In this document: positions 1-6,723 of the stretch, piece by piece
How positions within the stretch are numbered: position 1 is the stretch's first letter
How the letters are laid out: each line of letters starts with the position of its first letter
From: Actinomycetota bacterium
Lineage (GTDB): Bacteria; Actinomycetota; Thermoleophilia; Gaiellales; Gaiellaceae
NCBI GenBank assembly: GCA_013812465.1
Contig: JACCTK010000200.1
Coordinates: 1 to 9,305 of the forward strand
Direction: 5' to 3'
Length of the DNA: 9,305 nt
Made by a program: the position numbers and the translations under genes
Notes under the pieces: generated by a model
Told to the model about the DNA's origin: nothing
Seen by the model: the letters and a program-made list of their open reading frames with translations, nothing else
Databases searched by the model: none

Positions 1-99
1 CGAGGCGTAGAGCTCGAGCGCGCGCGCGACTGCATCCTCGGAGGTGCGCTCGCCGGCCACGACCTCGACCAGCGGCAGCAGGTACACGGGGTTGAAAGG
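1..99. repeat. Left arm of 99-bp perfect inverted repeat
   Basis: Bases 1-99 are, base for base, the reverse complement of 258-356; base 100 no longer pairs with 257. The spacer of 158 bp (100-257) is single copy. Both arms lie inside protein-coding sequence and there are no terminal transposon features, so this reads as a fold-back junction rather than a mobile element. Confidence 0.95.
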
Positions 100-258
100 G
101 TGTCCGACGAGAAAGCGCTCGGGGCGCAGCATGTCGGCCTGGAGCCGCGAGGGCAGCAGTCCCGACGTGGAGGAGCAGATCAGCGCCTGCGGCGGCGCGT
201 GCCGCTCGATCTCCGCGAGGAGCCGGCGCTTGAGCGCCTCGTCCTCGGGCGCGCTCTC
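1..258 (-). pseudogene. lcdH: Inverted internal fragment of the L-carnitine dehydrogenase gene
   Basis: Read on the reverse strand from 258 to 1, this is open throughout. It encodes an internal dehydrogenase segment starting [10 protein letters not shown], then [28 protein letters not shown] and EVVAGERTS. These are hallmarks of the NAD-binding domain end and domain junction of the 3-hydroxyacyl-CoA dehydrogenase superfamily, and match what I recall of bacterial L-carnitine dehydrogenases closely. The last codon ends exactly at base 1, and the next residues are found on the + strand after 356. The fragment is therefore the missing upstream part of the gene at 258-1316, placed in the wrong orientation. 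The first roughly 85-90 residues, including the Gly-rich NAD motif, are absent. An assembly or library fold-back is more likely than a real rearrangement; either way no intact gene is present. Confidence 0.85.
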
Positions 259-356
259 CTTTCAACCCCGTGTACCTGCTGCCGCTGGTCGAGGTCGTGG
301 CCGGCGAGCGCACCTCCGAGGATGCAGTCGCGCGCGCGCTCGAGCTCTACGCCTCG
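258..356. repeat. Right arm of 99-bp perfect inverted repeat
   Basis: This is the exact reverse complement of bases 1-99. It begins inside the GHPFNP motif of the dehydrogenase (the Pro codon of PFNP is 258-260) and marks the place where the true coding strand resumes on the + strand. There is no mismatch between the arms, which favours a recent or artefactual origin. Confidence 0.95.
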
Positions 357-1316
357 CTCGGCATGAAACCGCTTCGTGTGCGCAAGGAGGTCGACGGGTT
401 CGTGGCCGACCGCCTGCTCGAGGCGCTCTGGCGCGAGGCGCTCTGGCTCGTCTCGGACCACGTCGCGACGGTGGAGGAGATCGACGACGCAGTGCGCTAC
501 GGGGCAGGGCTCCGCTGGGCGCAGATGGGGACTTTTTTGACCTACCGCATCGCGGGCGGCGAGGCCGGAATGCGTCACTTCCTGGCGCAGTTCGGTCCCG
601 CGCTCGCCTGGCCCTGGACGAAGCTCACGGAGGTTCCCGAGCTCACGGACGAGCTCGTCGACAAGATCGCGGCGCAGTCGGACGCGCAGGCCGAAGGCTT
701 GACGATCCGCGAGCTCGAGCGGCTGCGAGACGACAACCTCGTCGCGATCCTGCAGGCGCTGCGCGCACGCGACTACGCGGCCGGGTCGGTCGTGCGCGAG
801 CACGATGCGCGCCTGCTCGACCGCAGCGGCGGCGATTCCGCCGAGCTCGATCAGTCTCGGCCACTGCTTCTGCACGAGACGACCGTCGATCCTTCGTGGT
901 CCGACTACAACGGCCACTTGACCGAGGCTCGCTATCTCCACGTCTTCGCCGAGGCGACGGACGCCTTCCTCCGCCACGTCGGAGTCGACGCGCGGTACCT
1001 CGAGGGCGGTCACAGCGCCTACACGGTCGAGACGCACCTCCGGCATCGTCGGGAGGTCGCCGCTCTCGAGCCGCTGCAGGTGCTGACGCAGGTTCTCGGC
1101 GCCGACGAGCAGCGGCTCCATCTCTTCCACACGATGCGGCACGCGACGAGTGGCGACACGCTTGCGACCGGCGAGCACATGCTCGTGCACGTCGACGCCG
1201 CAGCTGGTCGAGCGTGTCCCTGGGTCGAGCCGGTCGCGACTGCCGTCGCCGAGATCGCGACCACCCACGGCGCGCTCCCAATCCCGGAGGCCGTCGGCCG
1301 CGCGATCGCGCTGTAG
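258..1316 (+). CDS. lcdH: L-carnitine dehydrogenase / betainyl-CoA-type thioesterase fusion (5' truncated)
   Basis: The dehydrogenase part oxidises L-carnitine to 3-dehydrocarnitine with NAD+. The C-terminal hot-dog domain in such two-domain proteins is a thioesterase proposed to release glycine betaine from betainyl-CoA. Seen here: [14 protein letters not shown] at 258-299, then [33 protein letters not shown] and [19 protein letters not shown], all characteristic of carnitine dehydrogenase. A second domain starts near base 860 and carries the hot-dog motif [11 protein letters not shown] at 903-935. The GTG at 270 is an internal Val codon and not the start; upstream the frame runs into the inverted fragment at 1-258. 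Rejoining the two pieces gives a continuous protein still lacking its N-terminal NAD motif. The keto-acid cleavage enzyme that normally follows this step is not in the window and may lie beyond the left edge. A generic hydroxyacyl-CoA dehydrogenase is the less likely alternative. Confidence 0.87.
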   Translation, partial: PFNPVYLLPLVEVVAGERTSEDAVARALELYASLGMKPLRVRKEVDGFVADRLLEALWREALWLVSDHVATVEEIDDAVRYGAGLRWAQMGTFLTYRIAGGEAGMRHFLAQFGPALAWPWTKLTEVPELTDELVDKIAAQSDAQAEGLTIRELERLRDDNLVAILQALRARDYAAGSVVREHDARLLDRSGGDSAELDQSRPLLLHETTVDPSWSDYNGHLTEARYLHVFAEATDAFLRHVGVDARYLEGGHSAYTVETHLRHRREVAALEPLQVLTQVLGADEQRLHLFHTMRHATSGDTLATGEHMLVHVDAAAGRACPWVEPVATAVAEIATTHGALPIPEAVGRAIAL

Positions 1317-1340
1317 GGGTGAGGCTTGCCTCGCCCCTAC
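1313..1340. terminator. Bidirectional hairpin terminator containing both stop codons
   Basis: GTAGGGGTGAGGC (1313-1325) and GCCTCGCCCCTAC (1328-1340) pair along their whole length with one U-G wobble, around a central TT (effective loop CTTG). No U-tract follows on either strand. The + strand stop TAG (1314-1316) and the - strand stop TAG (1337-1339) both sit in the outer stem, so one element can end both convergent transcripts. Confidence 0.75.
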
Positions 1341-2158
1341 AAGGTCAGCAGGACCACGCCCGCCACGACGACCACGGCGCCCGCCAGGCGCGACGCGCCC
1401 ACACGCTCGCCGAGAAGCGGGGCGGCGAGCGCGGTCGCGATGACGACGCTCGACTCACGCACGGCTGCCACGGACGCGGCGGGCGCGCGAGACAGCGCGG
1501 CCAGCACGAGGATGTAGGCCCCGAACGTCGCGAGCCCCGCGGCGATGGTGAGCGGGCCGATCGCCTCTCGAACCGCCTGCCTGCGACCCCGCGCGACCGT
1601 CAGCACGAGGAAGCCGATCGTCACGGGAATCATCGAGAGCTCCTGATACACGACCGGCGAGGCGTACCGGACACCGCGCTGGTCGAGGAGCGTGTACGCG
1701 GCGATGCAGGCTGCGATCGAGAGGGCGAGCGCCAGGTCTCCGGCCGCTGCCGGCCCGCGAAGACCCCGGACGAGCAGGACACCACCGGCTACGAGGAGCA
1801 CTCCGCCGATCTGCGCAACGGATGCTCCTTCGGAAAGCAGGACGACTCCCGCGAGTAGCACCAGAACGGGAGCGGATCCCCGCGCGATCGGATAGACGAA
1901 CGACAGCTCCGCCCGTCCGTAGGCGGTCGCCAGGAGCAGGAAGTAGACGAGCTGGAGAAGCGACGTGGCCACGAGGAAGGGCCAGACCTCGCGCTCAGCC
2001 CTCCAGCCCAGCGCTGCCACCGGAGCGAAGACGACGACTCCCGCGACGAGCGCGACCGCCGTCGCCGCCTCCACGTCACGGGCTCGGGCGAGGACGAGAT
2101 TCCAGAACGCGTGCAGGAACGCCGCTCCGAGCGCGAGCGCGAGGGCCGAGAGAGGCAT
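1337..2158 (-). CDS. EamA/DMT-family membrane transporter
   Basis: This is a predicted inner-membrane permease of the drug/metabolite transporter superfamily, about 273 residues, the usual size for two tandem EamA repeats of five helices each. Almost the whole sequence is hydrophobic helices separated by short Arg/Glu-containing loops. Each half ends in the typical repeat boundary: LSEGASVAQIGGVLLVAGGV in the first and LGERVGASRLAGAVVVVAGV in the second. I chose the ATG at 2158; an in-frame TTG at 2173 would add five residues, and neither has a clear ribosome-binding site. It converges with the carnitine dehydrogenase gene and diverges from glpD, so it is probably a single-gene transcript. 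Substrate cannot be read from sequence. Export or import of an amino-acid-like or betaine-like compound would suit the context, but that is inference. Confidence 0.88.
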   Translation of the reverse strand: MPLSALALALGAAFLHAFWNLVLARARDVEAATAVALVAGVVVFAPVAALGWRAEREVWPFLVATSLLQLVYFLLLATAYGRAELSFVYPIARGSAPVLVLLAGVVLLSEGASVAQIGGVLLVAGGVLLVRGLRGPAAAGDLALALSIAACIAAYTLLDQRGVRYASPVVYQELSMIPVTIGFLVLTVARGRRQAVREAIGPLTIAAGLATFGAYILVLAALSRAPAASVAAVRESSVVIATALAAPLLGERVGASRLAGAVVVVAGVVLLTL

Positions 2159-2207
2159 CGCTCGCGAATCCAATCAGGGCGCGACGCTTGGCCATAGGGT
2201 CTCGTTC
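2159..2207. promoter_or_regulatory. Divergent promoter region between transporter and glpD
   Basis: This 49-bp gap must hold the 5' signals of two divergent genes. On the + strand, TAGGGT at 2195-2200 lies 7 nt before the glpD ATG. It fits an actinobacterial TANNNT -10 box for a leaderless or nearly leaderless mRNA, but the AGGG within it could equally be a Shine-Dalgarno site. No convincing -35 box was seen on either strand. Confidence 0.3.
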
Positions 2208-3710
2208 ATGAGAGAACGAGCGATCACGGAGCTCGCCGAGCGCCAGTTCGACCTGCTGGTCGTGGGAGGCGGGATCATCGGCGCCGGGATCGCGGCCCAC
2301 GCCGCGCGCGCGGGCCTCGCGGTCGCCCTCGTGGACGCGGGCGACTTCGGCGGCGCCACGTCGAGCGCGTCCTCGAAGCTCATCCACGGCGGCCTGCGCT
2401 ATCTCCGCCTCGGCGACCTGCGCCTGGTGCGCGAGGCCCATCACGAGCGGCGCGTGCTCACGAGGATCGTCGCGCCGCACCTGGTTCGTCGCGTTCCGTT
2501 TCTCCTCCCTCTCTACCGGAGCGGCCCCTACCGGCCGGCCGTCGTCCAGAGCGGGATCGTCCTCTACTCGATGCTCGCCCGATCGCGCCTGAACTGGCTC
2601 GTCAGCCCGGCGAGAGCCCGTGAGCTAGTGCCGCCGCTACGCCTCGAGACGCTTCGCTCGTGCGCGCTGTATGCGGACGCGACCACGAACGACGCCCGCC
2701 TCTGCCTGGCAAACGTGCGCGCGGCAGCGGCAGCCGGCGCCTGTGTGCTGAACGGCGCAGAGGTGGTCGCGCTTCGCTCTCTCCGAGGACTTGTCGTCGG
2801 CGCTCGAGTGCGAGTCGACGGAGAGGAGCTCGAAGTCGACGCGCGGGTGGTCGTGAACGCCGCAGGGCCCTGGGTCGATCACGTGCGTCGTCTGGAGGAT
2901 CCGCGCGCCGGGACCTCGGTGCGCTTGAGCAGGGGCGCCCACGTCCTCGTTCCGGCAGAAGACGAGTGGACGGCGGCGCTCGCGATCGCCCAAGACGAGG
3001 TTCGGATCACGTTTGCCGTGCCCTGGAGCGGCATGCTGCTGCTCGGAACCACGGACGCTCTCTACGAAGGCGATCCGGCAGACGTCGCGGTCGGAAGCGG
3101 CGATGCGGAGCAGATCCTCACCGAGGCTTCTGTGGCGCTCGGCTCGGACGTCGTCGCCGCGGACCGCGTGCGAGCGACCTTCGCCGGGCTTCGCGTTCTG
3201 CCCGCCGGCGAGGGAGCGAGCGTCAGCGCGCGGCGCGAGACGGTGTTCACGCGAAGCCCCGGAGGGATGCTCACCGTCGCCGGCGGCAAGCTCACCACCT
3301 ATCGCCGGATCGCTCTCGAGACGCTGACGCGGCTGCGCTCGGAGCTCGGCCTGCGGCGGGTGGACGGACATCCGTGGCCGCTCCCGGGCGCCACCGGCCT
3401 CGAGCGGGTCTCGTTTCCAGAGTACATCGAGCCCGATACCCGAGCGCACCTGCTCCACCTGTACGGAAGCCTGGCGCCGGATGTTCTCGCCCCTGTGGCC
3501 GACGACCCTTCGCTGCTCGAGCGAATGCATCCTCGAGGCCCCGACATCGCGGCGCAGGTTCTCTACGCCCGCACGCACGAGTGGGCGCGCACCGCCGAGG
3601 ACGTCCTGCGAAGGCGGACGACGTGCTTCTATCGCGGTCTCGCGGATGAGGAAACTACGGCCCGCGTGACCACCCTCCTCGCAGGAGGGGCTACCACGGA
3701 GGCGCGATGA
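2208..3710 (+). CDS. glpD: FAD-dependent glycerol-3-phosphate dehydrogenase
   Basis: It oxidises sn-glycerol 3-phosphate to dihydroxyacetone phosphate, passing electrons through FAD to the respiratory quinone pool at the membrane. The 500-residue length fits bacterial GlpD. Visible features are the FAD dinucleotide motif GGGIIGAG at residues 20-27, the family signature SSKLIHGGLRYL at 55-66 and YADATTNDARLCLANVRAA near 155-173. VNAAGPWVD follows at 216-224, then GTTDALYEGDP at 280-290, GLRVLPAG at 327-334 and GGKLTTYR at 359-366. A C-terminal helical domain ends with LRRRTTCFYRG. The ATG at 2208 precedes the FAD domain by a normal 14 residues; reading further upstream gives low-complexity sequence. 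Its stop overlaps the start of the M20 gene. The signatures fit GlpD better than dimethylglycine/sarcosine oxidases, although the betaine-type neighbours invite that comparison. Confidence 0.93.
   Translation: MRERAITELAERQFDLLVVGGGIIGAGIAAHAARAGLAVALVDAGDFGGATSSASSKLIHGGLRYLRLGDLRLVREAHHERRVLTRIVAPHLVRRVPFLLPLYRSGPYRPAVVQSGIVLYSMLARSRLNWLVSPARARELVPPLRLETLRSCALYADATTNDARLCLANVRAAAAAGACVLNGAEVVALRSLRGLVVGARVRVDGEELEVDARVVVNAAGPWVDHVRRLEDPRAGTSVRLSRGAHVLVPAEDEWTAALAIAQDEVRITFAVPWSGMLLLGTTDALYEGDPADVAVGSGDAEQILTEASVALGSDVVAADRVRATFAGLRVLPAGEGASVSARRETVFTRSPGGMLTVAGGKLTTYRRIALETLTRLRSELGLRRVDGHPWPLPGATGLERVSFPEYIEPDTRAHLLHLYGSLAPDVLAPVADDPSLLERMHPRGPDIAAQVLYARTHEWARTAEDVLRRRTTCFYRGLADEETTARVTTLLAGGATTEAR
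3698..3702 (+). promoter_or_regulatory. Ribosome-binding site of the M20 gene, inside the end of glpD
   Basis: GGAGG at 3698-3702 is followed by 4 nt and the ATG at 3707. The ATG overlaps the glpD stop as ATGA (3707-3710). A strong site combined with a 4-nt overlap fixes this start and indicates translational coupling of the two genes. Confidence 0.85.
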
Positions 3711-5023
3711 GCCTCACTGAGAGCGAGCGAGCCGTCGTCTGGCACATCGCCCAACGCGAGGACGATCTGGTGGCTCTTGTCTCGAACTTGATCGCCTTCG
3801 ACACTACGGCTCGCGCCGCTCCCGACGATCCTGCTCGCGACGAGCGCCCGCTGCAGGAGTATCTCGCCGGCCGCCTGGCGTCAGCGGGAGCGCACTGCGA
3901 CCTCTGGGAACCGCGATCCGAGGACGTCGCGGGCACGAAGCTCGCTCCGATGGGGCTCGACTTCGTAGACCGACCGCAGCTGGCGGCGACGTTCGCAGGG
4001 TCGGGAGGCGGCCGGAGCCTCCTCTTGAACGGGCACGTCGACGTCGTCTCGCCCGAGCCGAGCGAGCGTTGGACGACCGATCCGTTCCGGGCAAGCCTCC
4101 GCGACGGCAGGCTGTACGGCCGCGGCGCCTGCGACATGAAGGGCGGCATCGGCTGCATGGTCTTCGCGGCGGAGACGCTTTCTCAGCTTGGAGTACGGCT
4201 CGCCGGGGACCTGGTCGTCTGCACGGTGACCGAGGAGGAGTCGACCGGCGCAGGCGGCCTGGCTGCGGTCGTGCATGGCGTGCGCGCGGACGCGGGCATC
4301 GTGCTCGAGCCGTCCAGCTACGAGATCTGCATCGCCTGCCGCGGCAGCGTTCTGCCGACGATCACGGTCCCAGGGCGGCCGGGCCATTCCGGCATCCCCC
4401 AGGCCGACTGGCGGGAGGGCGGCGCGGTGAACGCGATCGAGAAGGCCGAGCTCGTGCTCCACGCGATGCGTGGTCTCCAAGAGGACTGGCGGAGCCGGCC
4501 CGACCAGCGTCATCCGCTCCTGTCCCCGGGAGACATCGTCCCGTGCGTCATCTCGGGCGGCGAGTGGGCGGTGAGCTACCCGTCCTCGTGCAGCATCACG
4601 TACCACATCGGCTACCTTCCCGCCTTCGCCGACGCAGAGGGCTGGGGCGGCCGAATCGAGCGCGAGGTGACGGAATGCGTGCGGCGTGCGGCCGAAGCCG
4701 ACCCCTGGCTCGCCGAGAATCCCCCGACGATCGAGTGGGCGCCCGAGGTCCCATCCGCGGAGGTGGACCCGGAAGCCCCGATCGTCTCGACCCTGCTCGC
4801 AGCCGCGAGCGACGCCGGCCTCGAGCCGCGCGTGGCCGGGTTCGACAACTGGCACGACGGGGCCACGTTCACCCGTGTCGGAGGGACGCCATGCGTCGCG
4901 TTCGGCCCGAGCGGGATCGATCGAGCGCACACGGTCGACGAGCACGTCCCCGTAGACAGCCTGGTCTCGTGTGCGCAGGCGATCGCAGTCGCGGCGATGC
5001 GCTTCTGCTCAGAATCTCGGTAG
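3707..5023 (+). CDS. M20-family metallodeacylase (ArgE/DapE-like)
   Basis: This is a zinc-dependent amidohydrolase of the peptidase M20 family, which cleaves N-acyl groups or short peptides in the cytosol. The 438-residue length is normal. Metal and catalytic residues are visible: LLLNGHVDVV with H110 and D112, GRGACDMKGG with bridging D143, and TEEEST with E177 as likely general base and E178 as ligand. VLEPSSY supplies E201 and HTVDEHVPVDSL supplies H408. The insert from about residue 205 to 320, beginning CRGSVLPTITVPGRPGHSG, is the dimerisation lid. The start is set by GGAGG and the ATGA overlap with glpD. Substrate is uncertain: acetylornithine, succinyl-diaminopimelate and formyl-pyrimidine deacylases share these motifs. 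Pairing with glpD, away from arg or dap genes, argues against a purely biosynthetic role. The 3' end overlaps the convergent enolase-type gene by 15 bp. Confidence 0.9.
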   Translation: MSLTESERAVVWHIAQREDDLVALVSNLIAFDTTARAAPDDPARDERPLQEYLAGRLASAGAHCDLWEPRSEDVAGTKLAPMGLDFVDRPQLAATFAGSGGGRSLLLNGHVDVVSPEPSERWTTDPFRASLRDGRLYGRGACDMKGGIGCMVFAAETLSQLGVRLAGDLVVCTVTEEESTGAGGLAAVVHGVRADAGIVLEPSSYEICIACRGSVLPTITVPGRPGHSGIPQADWREGGAVNAIEKAELVLHAMRGLQEDWRSRPDQRHPLLSPGDIVPCVISGGEWAVSYPSSCSITYHIGYLPAFADAEGWGGRIEREVTECVRRAAEADPWLAENPPTIEWAPEVPSAEVDPEAPIVSTLLAAASDAGLEPRVAGFDNWHDGATFTRVGGTPCVAFGPSGIDRAHTVDEHVPVDSLVSCAQAIAVAAMRFCSESR

Positions 5024-6160
5024 CGAGCCGCCGGTGTAGAGCTCGTACTCGCCTTCGCGCGCGAAACGCTCGGCGCAGCGGACGAGCGCCGGCTCGTCGA
5101 GCTCCACGCCGAGTCCTGGCTCGATCGGAACCTCGAGAACGCCATGCTCGGGTGAGAACGGACCGCTCGCGATCACGTCGTCGGTCGTCCAGCGAAGGAG
5201 CGACTGGCTCGGGCGGTCGAGGTATGTCGTGGCGGCCGCGAGGTGAAGATACGCGGCGGTGGCGATGCCGAGATCGCCGCTGTAGAACCAGAAACCCACG
5301 CTGGCCTGCTCGCACGCGGCGATGAGCCGAAGCGTCCCCGCGATCCCCCCGCAGAAGCCCAGCCCGAGCACGATGGTCTCCGGCGCCCCCAGCTCCGCCG
5401 CCAGCGCCACATCCGGCGTGTGGGCGGAGAACGGGATAGCCGTGTCGCGCCGCAGCTCCGCCATCTCCGCGAACGAGCCGACCGGCTCCTCGACGTTCGC
5501 GATGTCGAACGGCTCGAGAAGTGAGAGCGCGCGCTGGGCCGTGTCGCGGCGCCAGCCCATGTTCGCGTCCAGGCGCAGCGTGCGCTCGGGCCCGATCGCG
5601 GCTCTCACCTCCCGCACGAGCTGCACGTCTTCCTCGACAGGACGGACGGCGACCTTGCCCTCGAACACGGGTGAGTCGTGCTCCTCCACCATCCGCGCGC
5701 AGAAGGCCGCGACGTCGGCCGGAGCCTCCTCGAGCCCGGGCCTGTAGGCGAAGTACTCGCTGAACTCGATCTGCGTACGGACCGCTCCTCCGAGCAGCTC
5801 GTGCAGCGGGACCTCGGCCTCGCGCGCAACGACGTCCCAGAGCGCGATCTCGACTCCGGCGAGCGGATTGCGAATGAGCACCCGCGCATCGCCGCGGTGC
5901 TCCACCGGCGCCGGCTCGAATCGACCCAACTCGGTGAGCACCACGCTGGTCTCGCGACCGACGAGCCGTTGCCCGAGCTCCCCGCGAAGCGGATCGGCGT
6001 CAGACGGCGAGGCGGCCTCCCCGAGCCCGACGATGCCGTCTTCTGTCGTAATCCTGACGACGGTACGGCTGATGCCCGGAACGACGCCAGAAGACATCAG
6101 GTACGTCGCCTCGAGCGGAACATTCACCGGCCAGGCCTCGACGCTGGCGATTCGGCTCAC
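5009..6160 (-). CDS. Enolase-superfamily protein, glucarate-dehydratase-like but missing the catalytic dyad
   Basis: This is a mandelate racemase/muconate lactonizing enzyme-type protein of 383 residues, with an N-terminal capping domain (about 1-125) and a TIM-barrel domain. Characterised relatives abstract a proton next to a carboxylate with Mg2+ help. Seen here: FEGKVAV with K169 on barrel strand 2, RLDANMGW with metal ligand D198, and NVEEPVG with ligand E224. Where E. coli glucarate dehydratase has N289, D313 and H339, hand alignment places H247 (FSAHTPD), L267 and Y293 (FWFYSGD). The first Lys of its KxK motif is also replaced, by Glu. The GTG start at 6160 has AGGA 8 nt upstream and begins just before strand 1; an open frame continues to 6706 but is antisense to the neighbouring cupin. 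Family is firm; reaction and substrate are unknown. Confidence 0.82.
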   Translation of the reverse strand: MSRIASVEAWPVNVPLEATYLMSSGVVPGISRTVVRITTEDGIVGLGEAASPSDADPLRGELGQRLVGRETSVVLTELGRFEPAPVEHRGDARVLIRNPLAGVEIALWDVVAREAEVPLHELLGGAVRTQIEFSEYFAYRPGLEEAPADVAAFCARMVEEHDSPVFEGKVAVRPVEEDVQLVREVRAAIGPERTLRLDANMGWRRDTAQRALSLLEPFDIANVEEPVGSFAEMAELRRDTAIPFSAHTPDVALAAELGAPETIVLGLGFCGGIAGTLRLIAACEQASVGFWFYSGDLGIATAAYLHLAAATTYLDRPSQSLLRWTTDDVIASGPFSPEHGVLEVPIEPGLGVELDEPALVRCAERFAREGEYELYTGGSLPRF

Positions 6161-6230
6161 CGCGCCATCCTGCACGATCGGCGAGAATGACACGGTGATC
6201 GATGCCACCGGCTCGAGGCGCTCGCAGCGC
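6161..6230. promoter_or_regulatory. Divergent intergenic region between enolase-type gene and first cupin gene
   Basis: A gap of roughly 70 bp (118 bp if the cupin starts at 6278) carries the 5' signals of two divergent genes. It contains a short inverted repeat, CGGTG at 6193-6197 and CACCG at 6206-6210, around an 8-nt centre that includes ATCGAT. This could be an operator, but such short repeats are common in GC-rich DNA. No clear -35/-10 pair was seen. Confidence 0.25.
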
Positions 6231-6277
6231 ATGAGCACGACCTTGCGCCCGACGAGTGCGCCGCCCTCGCCCGCGAG

Positions 6278-6712
6278 GTGGCCGCGCTCGTCGACCTGAC
6301 CGCGCTCGACCGAGCCGGCGAAGGCTCGTTCGACCTCCTCTGGCGAAACTCCCACTCTGAAGCCTGGCTCAACCAGTGGTGGGCGCTCCGCGACACCGGC
6401 TTCCATGACCACTCTGGCTCGTGTGTGGGCGTGCATGTGCTCGAGGGGTCCGCTCGCAACGAGGCGCTCGTGATCGGCGGCGAGCGCCACATCCGTGAGT
6501 ACGGCGCCGGCGACTCGTTCTCGTTCCCGGGGACGGGCATCCACCGCATGGAGCACGATCGCGGCGCGGTAACGATTCACGTGTACTCGCCGCCGATCAA
6601 CGCGATCGGACACTACGACGTCGTCAATGGCGAGCTGCGCAGGCAGCCCGGACCGCCGGACGAGGGCTCTCCGCCGAGCCCAGGTCTCGCGGCGGCGCTC
6701 GCCCAACCGTAG
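6278..6712 (+). CDS. Cysteine dioxygenase-type cupin (first copy; 5' end possibly frameshifted)
   Basis: This is a single-domain cupin of the type I cysteine dioxygenase family, mononuclear iron thiol dioxygenases that oxidise Cys or related thiols to sulfinates. TGFHDHSGSC gives metal ligands H43 and H45, and TIHVYSPP gives the third His, H101, followed by the typical IGHYDV strand. The cysteine that crosslinks to tyrosine in mammalian enzymes (rat Cys93) aligns with Val, with a Cys one place earlier. The only conventional in-frame start is the GTG at 6278, giving 144 residues. However, this frame already looks protein-like from about 6243 (LAPDECAALARE). An ATG at 6231 (MSTT) in another frame would join it if one C were added to the CC at 6241-6242, making 160 residues. 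Thiol substrate is unknown. It ends 3 bp from the convergent second cupin. Confidence 0.8.
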   Translation: MAALVDLTALDRAGEGSFDLLWRNSHSEAWLNQWWALRDTGFHDHSGSCVGVHVLEGSARNEALVIGGERHIREYGAGDSFSFPGTGIHRMEHDRGAVTIHVYSPPINAIGHYDVVNGELRRQPGPPDEGSPPSPGLAAALAQP

Positions 6713-6723
6713 GGGCTATACGG
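6707..6723. terminator. Small hairpin spanning the two convergent cupin stop codons
   Basis: CCGTA (6707-6711) and TACGG (6719-6723) can pair around a 7-nt loop. The + strand TAG (6710-6712) and - strand TAG (6716-6718) both lie within the hairpin, as in the stronger element at 1313-1340. The stem is only 5 bp with no U-tract, so terminator function is doubtful. Confidence 0.25.

Noticed and set aside
1..356. Inverted repeat as ends of a transposable element
   Set aside because: No transposase, target-site duplication or non-host sequence lies between the arms; both arms and the spacer are one gene's coding sequence.
180..1268. Minus-strand open frame of 362 codons opposite the carnitine dehydrogenase
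   Set aside because: It is antisense to a recognisable enzyme, shows no family motif, and is explained by GC-rich third positions keeping the complementary frame open.
44..1858. Long + strand open frame of 604 codons
   Set aside because: It is dominated by Arg, Ala and Gly low-complexity sequence, crosses the fold-back junction and the convergent stop region, and runs antisense to the transporter; it shadows the carnitine dehydrogenase frame.
1965..2207. 81-residue N-terminal extension of GlpD
   Set aside because: The extension is low-complexity and antisense to the transporter. The ATG at 2208 gives the normal distance to the FAD motif.
2637..3578. Minus-strand open frame of 313 codons within glpD
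   Set aside because: It has no recognisable domain and skewed composition, and lies fully antisense to glpD.
3881..4945. Minus-strand open frame of 354 codons within the M20 gene
   Set aside because: It is an antisense shadow of a gene with all M20 metal ligands in place; no motif of its own.
6161..6706. 182-residue N-terminal extension of the enolase-type protein
   Set aside because: It is antisense to the first cupin, which has clear iron ligands; the enolase fold begins just after the GTG at 6160.
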